Shown one piece after another: positions 10,168 to 18,187 of a stretch of 27,407 bases of DNA. The notes under the pieces were generated by a model. That model ran no database searches, was not told the origin of the DNA, and saw nothing but the letters and a program-made list of their open reading frames with translations. Position 1 is the first letter of the stretch. Each line of letters begins with the position of its first letter. The position numbers were made by a program, and so were the translations under genes. The stretch comes from Calditrichaceae bacterium (lineage in GTDB: Bacteria > Calditrichota > Calditrichia > Calditrichales > Calditrichaceae): NCBI GenBank assembly GCA_024763405.1, contig JANTFQ010000001.1:1-27407 (forward strand). Direction: 5' to 3'.

Positions 10168-10170
10168 ATG

Positions 10171-10175
10171 CTCAC
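10171..10175 (-). promoter_or_regulatory. Weak ribosome binding site of protein D
   Basis: GTGAG lies only 3 nt before the ATG at 10167. It can pair with the anti-SD end through GUGA but has no GGAG core. It is clearly weaker than the sites before proteins B, C and E. The next in-frame context upstream offers no better start, and the protein already begins right before the COM/C1 motif, so 10167 is kept. Confidence 0.4.
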
Positions 10176-10180
10176 TGTTT

Positions 10181-10215
10181 TAATTACCAATTACCAATTA
10201 CCGATTACCAATTAC
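10181..10215 (-). repeat. Five tandem heptamers, GTAATTG type
   Basis: Reading the coding strand, the copies are GTAATTG, GTAATCG, GTAATTG, GTAATTG, GTAATTA: exactly 35 nt with no spacer. Three copies are identical and two differ at one base each. The tract ends about 13 nt before the start codon of protein D. Heptanucleotide short tandem repeats between genes are known in several bacteria, for example the cyanobacterial STRRs. I cannot say whether this one belongs to a genome-wide family. Confidence 0.9.
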
Positions 10216-10216
10216 T

Positions 10217-10244
10217 AAAAGCTGATGGCTGACCGCCATAAGCT
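10217..10244 (-). terminator. Hairpin over the stop of protein C, possible weak terminator or attenuator
   Basis: On the coding strand the arms are AGCTTATGGC and GCCATCAGCT around a GGTCA loop. They give nine pairs with one T-C mismatch. The 5' arm starts inside the TAG stop of protein C. The 3' arm runs into a short TTTT and then AG. The T-run is too short for a strong intrinsic terminator, so partial termination, RNA processing or no function are all possible. Confidence 0.35.
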
Positions 10245-13200
10245 AATCTTCTAATTCTTCTAATAAACCGCCTAATCCATCTTCATCCAAATCCACATCC
10301 GCAAAGTCCGAAGGCGTATAAGCGCCTGCTTCGGGGTCCTGGCAGTGTCGAATCAACACACGTAATTCATCCAGATACTGCGACGTCCAGTTACGGATGG
10401 TCTCCTCAAAGTACTGCTCTTTACTATAAGCAAATGTGATCTGGAAAACATTTTCCAGTACGCTGCCGCCGATTTCTAAAACATGTAGTCTTTCACCATC
10501 CGGACTGCGTTCAAATCCGGGCGCAGTCAGCGGTTTCCCTAATAGTTTATTCTCGGCCGAATTTTGCTGAAATTGACCTAAATAATTAAAACCGATTTCA
10601 GGCTGGATGGTATTTGTAATCAGGCCCTCATTTAGATATTTAAGCAGGCCGAAACTAATTCCGTTATTTGGTATTTCCCGGTATTGTTCTTTTACCGCTT
10701 TAATGGATTCTCCCGGATCGACAATTCCTTTTAGTTGCAAATGAACCGGAAACGCAGAAGTAAACCAGCCAATGGTACGGGAAATATCCACATCTTCGAA
10801 AAGGTCTTCCCGGCCGTGACCCTCCATCTCGATTACTATAGAATCCTGGCCGTGCCAGTATTTTGCCGCACGTACCAAAGCTGTGAGTAAAAGCTCGTTT
10901 ATTTGCGTGTGGTAAGCAGCCGGCGCTTCTTTTAGCAACGCTTCGGTTTCTTCTTCGCTGAGGGCTGCGCGTACAATTTGTGTATCTGCTTCTGTGTTTG
11001 TTCCGTTTTTATCTTTTGGCAACGAAGCAATTTTCTGAGCTGCTATTGTATTCCAAAAATCCAATTCGGAATGGACCGCATCCGATGCAGCGTACTGGTT
11101 TATGCGTTCTGCCCAATATTTAAAGGAAGTCGTCTTAGATGGAAGTTTCGGAGGCTGTCCGGCTGACAACTGCTTATATAACGATAACAAATCTTCTGTT
11201 AAAATTCGCCAGGAGACTACATCCACAACAAGATGATGAATAATGAGCAAGAAGTAATCCGGTTTGTCAACGGCTGTTTTAAAATAAGCCGCCCGCAGCA
11301 GAGGCCCTTTGCTTAGGTCTAACGACATCTTAAGTTTAGTAACCTGCTTTTCCAGCACGGCGTCCATCTGTGCCGGATTTACAGAAGATAAATCTGCTGA
11401 ATGCAGAATATCTTCATTGATTTCCCCGGGAATAACCGCTTCAACGGATCCATTGGAACTGTTGAAACAAGTACGCAGAACATCGTGATGAAAAAAAAGA
11501 TGCCCTAAAACTTTTTTTAGGATACCCGTATCCAGAGGATTTTCGAGCGCTACCATCATCGTCTGATTCCAATGGTGCCTGTTTGGTAAATTTAGATTAA
11601 AAAAGGCATGCTGGATGGCCGTTAATGGAATTGTACCGGTAACCAGCCCCTGCTCAGCCCGGATAGCAACCCCTTCTTTGGCAACGGCGGCCAGACCTTC
11701 AATGGTCGGATTTACAAACATCTGTTTGGGGGTAATTTTTAGCCCGGCCTGATTGGCCCGTGCCACCACCTGGATGCTTAATATAGAATCGCCGCCCAGT
11801 TCGAAGAAGTTGTCGCGAATGCCGATTTTTTCATTACCCAATAAATCTTTCCATATGCGGACGAGAATTTCTTCTTTTTCATTGGAAGGGGCGACAAATT
11901 CACTTTCCAGTTGTTCCCGGGTGACTTCAGGTTCCGGTAATGCTTTTTTATCGACTTTTCCGGTGGCAGCCACAGGCATCTCTTCCAGAAAAATAAAAAA
12001 AGCAGGAACCATATATTCCGGTAAAAAGTCTTTTAGGAAAATCTTTAAATTATTTATAGTTGGTTTCTCATTTCCCTGGCATACCAGGTAAGCAGCAAGT
12101 TTTTTATTGCCAGGCGCACCTTTTGCTAAAACAATGGCGTCGCTAATTTGAGGATGATGCATTAAATTGGATTCGATCTCACCCAGTTCGATGCGGAAAC
12201 CCCGTATTTTAACCTGTTGGTCGATACGACCTAAAAATTCAATATTGCCATCCGGTAAATAGCGGCATAAATCACCGCTGGCATACATTCGGCTGCCAGG
12301 CTCGGAAGAATACGGATCGGGAATAAATCGTTCGGCGCTTAATTCGGGGCGGTTTAAATAGCCCCGGGCAACCCCTACTCCACCAATATACATTTCACCG
12401 GGGACACCCAAAGGGGTTGGATTTAATAGTGGGTCCAGAATATAGATTCGGTAATTCGGAATTGGTTTACCGATGGGAATATTGCTTGCATTTTCTGGTA
12501 ATTTGTTGGTTAAATACCATGTCGCGCAAACCGATGTTTCTGTAGGCCCATAGGCATTCCAGAATTTACGGCCCTTTGACCAATGCTTTACCAGTTCGGG
12601 CGTACAGACATCACCTCCGGAGGCCACCATTTGCAAATCGGGAAATTTATCCGCCGGCAGAACAGACAGGATGGAAGGGGGCAATATGGCATTGGTAAGC
12701 CGGTTATCCCGGATCAGACTGGTTAAACCATTTTCCGGGGCCATCTCATCTTCTGCAACCAGATAAAGTGACGCTCCCGAAAGCAATACTTTAAAGAAAT
12801 CACCGACAGATCCATCAAAACTGTATGAAAAATATTGTATGGCCCGTTTGCCAGGCTCCAGGTTAAACATATCTATATAATCATAGGCTAGATTAATTAC
12901 CGTGTTGTGCTGTAAAAGCACTCCTTTTGGTTTTCCGGTGGAACCGGAGGTATAAATCACATAGCACATATTTTGCGGTTGTACATTTGTCAGCGGGTTG
13001 TCACTGGATTGTTCCGCAATTTTCGACCACTGCTGGTCGAGCTCAATCAGTTCTGCATGAAAAGAATTCAATGTTGGTGTATACTTTTTCTGCGTTAAAA
13101 TGAGTTTCAGGCCTGTATCTTCTGCCATATAGCGTAACCGATCTATGGGATAAGCGGGATCCATCGGCACATAAGCGGCACCGGCTTTAAGAATTCCTAA

Positions 13201-16200
13201 AACCCCAATGACCATTTCGAAAGATCGGCTGACAGACAAGCCCACAAAAGATTCGGAGCGAATGCCTTTTCCGATTAAAAAATGGGCCAGCTGATTGGCT
13301 TTTTTATTTAGCTCCGCATAACTCAATACTTGGTTCTTGTAAACTAAAGCGGGCGCATCCGGAGATAACAGGGTTTGTTTTTCGAATAGTGTGTGCAGGC
13401 AGGAATCCTGCGGAGCCGAGACAGGGGGAACATCATTGAATTCGTTTAATAAAAGTTCTGTTTCCTGTACCTTTAACAGTGGAAGAGCCTGAATGGACAA
13501 ATGTGGATTTTCTGTAGCCGACTGAATTAAATTCTTAAAATGTCCGAGCATCCGTTCCATCGTTGATTGATCAAAGAGATCTGTGTTATATTCCCATTCG
13601 CCGCCTATAATCTTATTGTGCTCGGCCATGGATAAGGTTATATCAAATTTAGCGATGCCGGTATCTATTTCCACCGGTTTAAATGCTAAGTTTTGGATTG
13701 TATTGTCTTGTAAAAACTGGGGCTGATAAGCGAACATTACCTGAAACAGAGGATTGTGGCTTAAACTTCGAGGGGTGTTCAGGGAGTCAACCAGTTTTTC
13801 AAATGGTAAATTCTGATGTGCAAATGCATCTGCTGTACGTTTTTTTAACTGCGTTAATAAAGTGGAAAAGGTTTGGTTTGGATAAAAATCTCCCCGGATT
13901 GCAAGTGTATTAATAAAAAAACCAATCATCGGTTCCAGTTCGGGACGGGTACGGTTAGCAACCGGAGTTCCGACAACAATCGTCTCCTCATTAGAATACC
14001 GGTATAACAATAGCTGAAAAGCGGTCATGAGCACTGTAAATGCTGTGGTTTGTACATTTGCCGCTAGTGCATTTATTTGCGTGGTTAGTTCTTTACCTAA
14101 GTCAAAACGGATACGATCGCCTTTAAATGTCTGTATCGATGGTCGCGGACGATCGGTGGGAAGTTCCAGTAATTCCGGGACGTCCATTAATTCTTTTTTC
14201 CAGAAATCGATTTCCTGGTTTAATACATCACCGCTGAAAAATTTTCGTTGCCACGCTGCGTAATCGACATATTGAAATGCCAGTGGTTCAAGTTTTGGTT
14301 TAATATTCATCGAAAAAGTGCTATAGAATGCCAATATATCTTTTACGATAACTCCAATGGACCACCCATCCGAAACAATATGGTGCATGTTTAGCATCAG
14401 GATAAAATCTTCGTTAGCCAGTTTAAGCAAACCCGATCGGAAGAGCGGTCCCTTCGTCAAATCAAAAGGCTTTACCGATTCTTCCTTACAGTATTTAAGA
14501 GCCGCAGTTTCGGCCTTTTTTAAAGGCATTTCCGAAAAATCCTGGCGATAGACTTGAAAGTCAACAGAGTCGAGAATGGTTTGAAAGGCTTTTCCGTCTT
14601 CTGCGTTAAAAACCGTCCGCAGACTTTCATGTCTTTGTACCAGGGCATGCAGGGCTTTGACAAGAGACGTTTCACTTAAATTGCCTTGAATACGAAGGGC
14701 TGTGGGAATATTGTAATTCGCTTTCCCGGGTTCCAGATTATCCAGAAACCACAAACGCTGCTGAGCAAAAGAGAGTTCGAGTGTCGTGTTTCTCTCGATC
14801 CTCTCAAAAGGCAGATAGGCAGAATGCTTATTTATAACTTGCTCGGAGGATTCTTTTAATTTGGCTATGAACGCCTTACTAATTTTAGATTGATGTAAAT
14901 TTGATTGCACAAATTCAAGTACAGAATCTGGAAAATTCTCTATTAAATATTGGGATAAGCCTGCAATGTGCTTCAATTCAAACATGATAGCTACATTCAG
15001 GTCCACATTAAGCTGTTTCTGCATTCGGTTTATAAAATAGGCCGCTTTTAAGGAATCGCCGCCTAATTGAAAAAAACTGTCAAAAACACTTATTTTTTTA
15101 AGATGCAAGGCGTCTTGCCATATATGTAAAAGAATGGTTTCCAGTTCGTTTCGGGGCGCCTGGTAACCGGGACGTAGCAGTTCCATTTCTTCTGGTACTA
15201 TAAATGCGCGGTAGTCGATTTTCCCATTTTCGGTTAAAGGCATCTTCTCAATTGGAATAAAAAAGGACGGTATCATATAATCGGGAAGAAATTCCTGTAT
15301 CTTCTGAGAAAGAATGGCAGGATCAATTTCCTGTTTATGCTCCGGAATAAAAAATACACAAAGCCTTTGCTTAAATGTTAAAACGACAACATCCTTAATT
15401 TCAGGAAGTTTTCGTATAACGGCTTCTATCTCGCCGGGTTCGATTCGGAATCCCCGCAGTTTTATTTGCCGGTCCACACGTCCTAAAAAGTCGATATTCC
15501 CATCCGGTAAAAACCGGGCACGGTCACCACTGCGGTACAGACGGCTTCCTGGAACGGAACTGAAGGGGTTTGGAATAAATTTTTGCGCCGTTAATTCCGG
15601 CTTTCCAAGATAACCACGGGCCAAACCTGCTCCGGCAATACATAATTCACCACTGATACCAGGCGGAACAGGCTGCAACCGGGAATCCAGAATATAGAGC
15701 TGAGTATTGTTTACTCCTTTACCAATGAGCGGTTTGGAAGAAGTTTCTGTTGCCCCCTTCCCGAAAGCGAAAATAGCCGCATCTACGGTGCATTCGGTTG
15801 GCCCGTAAACATTGTAAAAAGTGATATCGGTATTCGTTCTTAATATATTCCATAATTTGGTTCCGATGGCCTCACCGCCAACCAGAACAATAGCGGGTTG
15901 GTGCTTATTCTTATCGAAAAGACCGGATTCAATCATCAAGCTTAATTGTGACGGGGTGCAGTCTAAGGAATTCACTTTATGCGTGTGGATAAATTCCACC
16001 ATCGCATTCCCATCCAGGCGGGTTTCTTCGGGAATAATATGCAGGGTATGGCCATTCGCTAACTGAATCCATTGTTTCACTGAGGTATCAAATGTTAACG
16101 GTCCGTTTAAGCTAAGGTCTAAATGGTGTTGTTGATGCTTGTAGATTTTATCCTGTAAGGCATAAAATAGATTTAAAAGGGAAGAATGACGGATGCCGAT

Positions 16201-18186
16201 TCCCTTTGGTTGACCCGAAGTGCCGGACGTATAGATGATGTAGGCTAAATTATCAGGATGAAGCGTTCTTTTAATATAGGTTTCAGAAACAGAGTCAATT
16301 TGATCCCATTGGCCGTCGATTAAAATTGGATTTACTTTGAGTTCCAGAAGCTCTTTTTCGAGATTAGCCTGCGTGATAATAATGGAAATATTTGCATCCT
16401 CAATCATCAAACGGGTACGTTCGAGTGGCTGAGCGGGATTAAGAGGAACAAAGGTACCGCCGGCTTTCAGTATCGCCCATAAGGCAATGAACATATCGAT
16501 AGAACGCGCGGTATATAAGCCGACAGGGGTTTCGATCTGAACACCTTGTTCTTGTAAAAACCTGGCTAATCGACTGGATTTTTTATCTAATTCTGAAAAA
16601 GTTAGTGAAGTGTCTCTGTAGACCACAGCGGTTTTTTCAGACATTGTTTTACTGGTTTGCTCAAATAGAGTATGTATTAATGATTGTGTGTTAAGGGCTT
16701 TGTCTGTCTGGTTCCATTTTTGAAGAACCGATTGCTTTTGACTCTCGTCCAGCAGACAAATTCGGTTTACCATAATCTGAGGATTATGAAGCACCTGTTT
16801 CAGAATGTGAAGATAGAGGTCTTTAAAAATTCTGATGGTCTCTGTTTTAAAGAGGCTTGTATTATATGCTATCCTTCCTGATAATTTGTTCTCGCTTTCT
16901 TCTATGGTCAGCGTAATATCATATTTTACGGATTCAATTTCCAAATCCATCAACGAAAGAGAAAGGTCCAGAAGTTCCATTTTGGGCTTCGGGGCATTTT
17001 GGAGTAAAAATAAAATCTGAAAATAAGGAGAACGACTGGAATCGCGTTCGGGATGTAATTCTTCAATAATTTGTTCAAAAGGCAAATCCTGATTAGCAAA
17101 GCCGTCCAAAACTGTATTTTTTATCTGTTGTAAAAGCGCATTAAACGTTTGCTCGTCCGATAGATAGGAACGCATGACCAAAGTATTCATAAAATAACCA
17201 ACCAGCCCGGAAATTTCCGGCCGGTCTCGGTTTGCCATTGCAGTGCCTACATTGATATCTTCCTGGTTTGTATAGCGATACAGAAGTGAAAATAATACAG
17301 CTAATAAAACCATATATGGCGTAACATCCTGCGTACGACAAAACTCCCTTAGCGCAGAAGTGAGTTCTTTGGATATTTCAAAATTAATATGCGAACCAGT
17401 GAAGGTTTGAATAGCGGGCCGGGGATAATCAAAGGGAAAATCTAAAACAGGATGGCAGTTTTTTAATTGTTTCTTCCAATAGTCCATTTGTTTGTCTTTT
17501 TGTGGACTTTTTAACCAATTAAGCTCCCATTGCGCATAATCAGCATATTGGAGAGACAAAGGGGGTAAATCGATCTTGTCTTGTGTTTTAAAATTCTGAT
17601 AAAAATAAGAAAATTCTGGTATTATGACGCCTACTGACCATCCGTCGGCGATTATATGATGCATATTGATGAGTAAAATATGTTCGGTTTCCGAAACACG
17701 CAGGATTGAACTGCGGATTAATGGACCTTTTTCCAGATTAAAAGGTTTGTGAATTTCGGATGCTAAAAAATCCCGTATTTTTTTCTCGATATTATCCTTT
17801 GGGATTGTTGAAAAATCATGTAATTCAATTTTAAGGTTTAATTCTGACCGAATTTTTTGAACTGGCTTTCCATCCACAATACAAAAATAGGACCGCATCA
17901 CTTCATGCCGTCTGATAACGGAATTAAGAGCAAATTCGAGGGCAGTGATATTTGTTTTTCCCTCTAATTTTAAAGCAGACGGCATATTATAGAAGGAGCT
18001 GCTGGGCGCTAACTGTTGAAGAAACCATAATTGCTTCTGTTGAACAGAAACAGGAAAGTCTTGCTTGTTTTCCCGCTTTTCTATTTTTTCCCGCTTTACG
18101 GTTTTGCCTGATTTTTGTAATTTTTTTAATAAAGCTTCACGCTGTGCCGGAGATAATTGAGCAAGTCGTTTTCCAACATCGGCCAT
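10243..18186 (-). CDS. NRPS protein C, two modules: C-A-T-C-A-T-E
   Basis: This 2647-aa elongation subunit adds two residues, the first predicted to be Glu and the second epimerised to the D form. It has a basic head with LSPAQREALLKKLQ (11-24). Domains: C 43-490 (H176, H177, D181), A 505-1000, T 1015-1085 (Ser1045), a 50-residue linker 1086-1136, C 1137-1585 (H1268, H1269, D1273), A 1595-2085, T 2095-2170 (Ser2134) and E 2185-2620 (H2317, H2318, D2322). The tail YTPSDFADVDL plus acidic residues is a donor COM-type end that suits the DCL/COM head of protein D. The first C domain looks LCL-type although protein B upstream ends in an E domain. The start is 1 nt after the stop of protein B, with GAGGA 5 nt upstream. 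Confidence 0.97.
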   Translation of the reverse strand: MADVGKRLAQLSPAQREALLKKLQKSGKTVKREKIEKRENKQDFPVSVQQKQLWFLQQLAPSSSFYNMPSALKLEGKTNITALEFALNSVIRRHEVMRSYFCIVDGKPVQKIRSELNLKIELHDFSTIPKDNIEKKIRDFLASEIHKPFNLEKGPLIRSSILRVSETEHILLINMHHIIADGWSVGVIIPEFSYFYQNFKTQDKIDLPPLSLQYADYAQWELNWLKSPQKDKQMDYWKKQLKNCHPVLDFPFDYPRPAIQTFTGSHINFEISKELTSALREFCRTQDVTPYMVLLAVLFSLLYRYTNQEDINVGTAMANRDRPEISGLVGYFMNTLVMRSYLSDEQTFNALLQQIKNTVLDGFANQDLPFEQIIEELHPERDSSRSPYFQILFLLQNAPKPKMELLDLSLSLMDLEIESVKYDITLTIEESENKLSGRIAYNTSLFKTETIRIFKDLYLHILKQVLHNPQIMVNRICLLDESQKQSVLQKWNQTDKALNTQSLIHTLFEQTSKTMSEKTAVVYRDTSLTFSELDKKSSRLARFLQEQGVQIETPVGLYTARSIDMFIALWAILKAGGTFVPLNPAQPLERTRLMIEDANISIIITQANLEKELLELKVNPILIDGQWDQIDSVSETYIKRTLHPDNLAYIIYTSGTSGQPKGIGIRHSSLLNLFYALQDKIYKHQQHHLDLSLNGPLTFDTSVKQWIQLANGHTLHIIPEETRLDGNAMVEFIHTHKVNSLDCTPSQLSLMIESGLFDKNKHQPAIVLVGGEAIGTKLWNILRTNTDITFYNVYGPTECTVDAAIFAFGKGATETSSKPLIGKGVNNTQLYILDSRLQPVPPGISGELCIAGAGLARGYLGKPELTAQKFIPNPFSSVPGSRLYRSGDRARFLPDGNIDFLGRVDRQIKLRGFRIEPGEIEAVIRKLPEIKDVVVLTFKQRLCVFFIPEHKQEIDPAILSQKIQEFLPDYMIPSFFIPIEKMPLTENGKIDYRAFIVPEEMELLRPGYQAPRNELETILLHIWQDALHLKKISVFDSFFQLGGDSLKAAYFINRMQKQLNVDLNVAIMFELKHIAGLSQYLIENFPDSVLEFVQSNLHQSKISKAFIAKLKESSEQVINKHSAYLPFERIERNTTLELSFAQQRLWFLDNLEPGKANYNIPTALRIQGNLSETSLVKALHALVQRHESLRTVFNAEDGKAFQTILDSVDFQVYRQDFSEMPLKKAETAALKYCKEESVKPFDLTKGPLFRSGLLKLANEDFILMLNMHHIVSDGWSIGVIVKDILAFYSTFSMNIKPKLEPLAFQYVDYAAWQRKFFSGDVLNQEIDFWKKELMDVPELLELPTDRPRPSIQTFKGDRIRFDLGKELTTQINALAANVQTTAFTVLMTAFQLLLYRYSNEETIVVGTPVANRTRPELEPMIGFFINTLAIRGDFYPNQTFSTLLTQLKKRTADAFAHQNLPFEKLVDSLNTPRSLSHNPLFQVMFAYQPQFLQDNTIQNLAFKPVEIDTGIAKFDITLSMAEHNKIIGGEWEYNTDLFDQSTMERMLGHFKNLIQSATENPHLSIQALPLLKVQETELLLNEFNDVPPVSAPQDSCLHTLFEKQTLLSPDAPALVYKNQVLSYAELNKKANQLAHFLIGKGIRSESFVGLSVSRSFEMVIGVLGILKAGAAYVPMDPAYPIDRLRYMAEDTGLKLILTQKKYTPTLNSFHAELIELDQQWSKIAEQSSDNPLTNVQPQNMCYVIYTSGSTGKPKGVLLQHNTVINLAYDYIDMFNLEPGKRAIQYFSYSFDGSVGDFFKVLLSGASLYLVAEDEMAPENGLTSLIRDNRLTNAILPPSILSVLPADKFPDLQMVASGGDVCTPELVKHWSKGRKFWNAYGPTETSVCATWYLTNKLPENASNIPIGKPIPNYRIYILDPLLNPTPLGVPGEMYIGGVGVARGYLNRPELSAERFIPDPYSSEPGSRMYASGDLCRYLPDGNIEFLGRIDQQVKIRGFRIELGEIESNLMHHPQISDAIVLAKGAPGNKKLAAYLVCQGNEKPTINNLKIFLKDFLPEYMVPAFFIFLEEMPVAATGKVDKKALPEPEVTREQLESEFVAPSNEKEEILVRIWKDLLGNEKIGIRDNFFELGGDSILSIQVVARANQAGLKITPKQMFVNPTIEGLAAVAKEGVAIRAEQGLVTGTIPLTAIQHAFFNLNLPNRHHWNQTMMVALENPLDTGILKKVLGHLFFHHDVLRTCFNSSNGSVEAVIPGEINEDILHSADLSSVNPAQMDAVLEKQVTKLKMSLDLSKGPLLRAAYFKTAVDKPDYFLLIIHHLVVDVVSWRILTEDLLSLYKQLSAGQPPKLPSKTTSFKYWAERINQYAASDAVHSELDFWNTIAAQKIASLPKDKNGTNTEADTQIVRAALSEEETEALLKEAPAAYHTQINELLLTALVRAAKYWHGQDSIVIEMEGHGREDLFEDVDISRTIGWFTSAFPVHLQLKGIVDPGESIKAVKEQYREIPNNGISFGLLKYLNEGLITNTIQPEIGFNYLGQFQQNSAENKLLGKPLTAPGFERSPDGERLHVLEIGGSVLENVFQITFAYSKEQYFEETIRNWTSQYLDELRVLIRHCQDPEAGAYTPSDFADVDLDEDGLGGLLEELED
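10327..11634 (-). other. Epimerization domain of module 4
   Basis: It converts the carrier-bound L-aminoacyl chain end to a D/L mix. Seen: HHLVVDVVSWRIL (H2317, H2318, D2322), EGHGRED (2455-2461), TIGWFTSAFPV, PNNGISFGLLKYL and NYLGQF (2534-2539). Canonical epimerases have Gly after the motif Asp; here it is Val2323. The DCL-type C domain that starts protein D implies that a D-residue is still delivered. Confidence 0.88.
10327..14778 (-). other. Module 4 (C-A-T-E) of protein C, D-residue not assigned
   Basis: The pocket residues are D1791, G1792, G1795, I1834, A1855, G1857, A1878, V1886, C1887, K2077: DGGIAGAVCK, a code I do not recognise. The core (LPPSILSVLP, GGDVCTPELV) is related to the GrsA-like group, and the glycines leave a large pocket. 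The C domain looks LCL-type (SFAQQRLWFLDNL). The carrier is GGDSI-type, as usual before epimerases. Confidence 0.78.
14932..18060 (-). other. Module 3 (C-A-T) of protein C, predicted Glu
   Basis: The pocket residues are D700, T701, K704, D742, L768, G770, V793, V801, D802, K989: DTKDLGVVDK. This is one change from the known Glu code DAKDLGVVDK. A Lys at the third position suits an acidic side chain. Gln is less likely but possible. The A3 loop is YTSGTSGQPKG, a conservative variant. The carrier LGGDSLKAAYFINRMQK (Ser1045) resembles the sulfotransferase-linked carrier of module 1 rather than the others. Confidence 0.75.
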
Positions 18187-18187
18187 A

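Larger units (their letters stand above)
10168..10242 (-). other. 75-nt spacer between proteins C and D
   Basis: This is the longest non-coding stretch in the window. On the coding strand it runs from the TAG of protein C through a hairpin, then five tandem heptamers, then a weak GTGAG and the ATG of protein D. I see no convincing promoter -10/-35 pair. Every other junction here is 40 nt or shorter, so this is the only natural point for internal control. Confidence 0.85.

Noticed and set aside
10181..10244. CRISPR-like array or attachment site in the C-D spacer
   Set aside because: The repeat unit is 7 nt without spacers, and I see no integrase or att-type duplication nearby. It is a short tandem repeat next to a hairpin.
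16195..16235. Damaged A3 loop in module 3 (YTSGTSGQPKG in place of YTSGSTGKPKG)
   Set aside because: The Ser/Thr swap and the Gln are conservative and occur in active adenylating enzymes. The loop glycines and the PKG Lys are kept.
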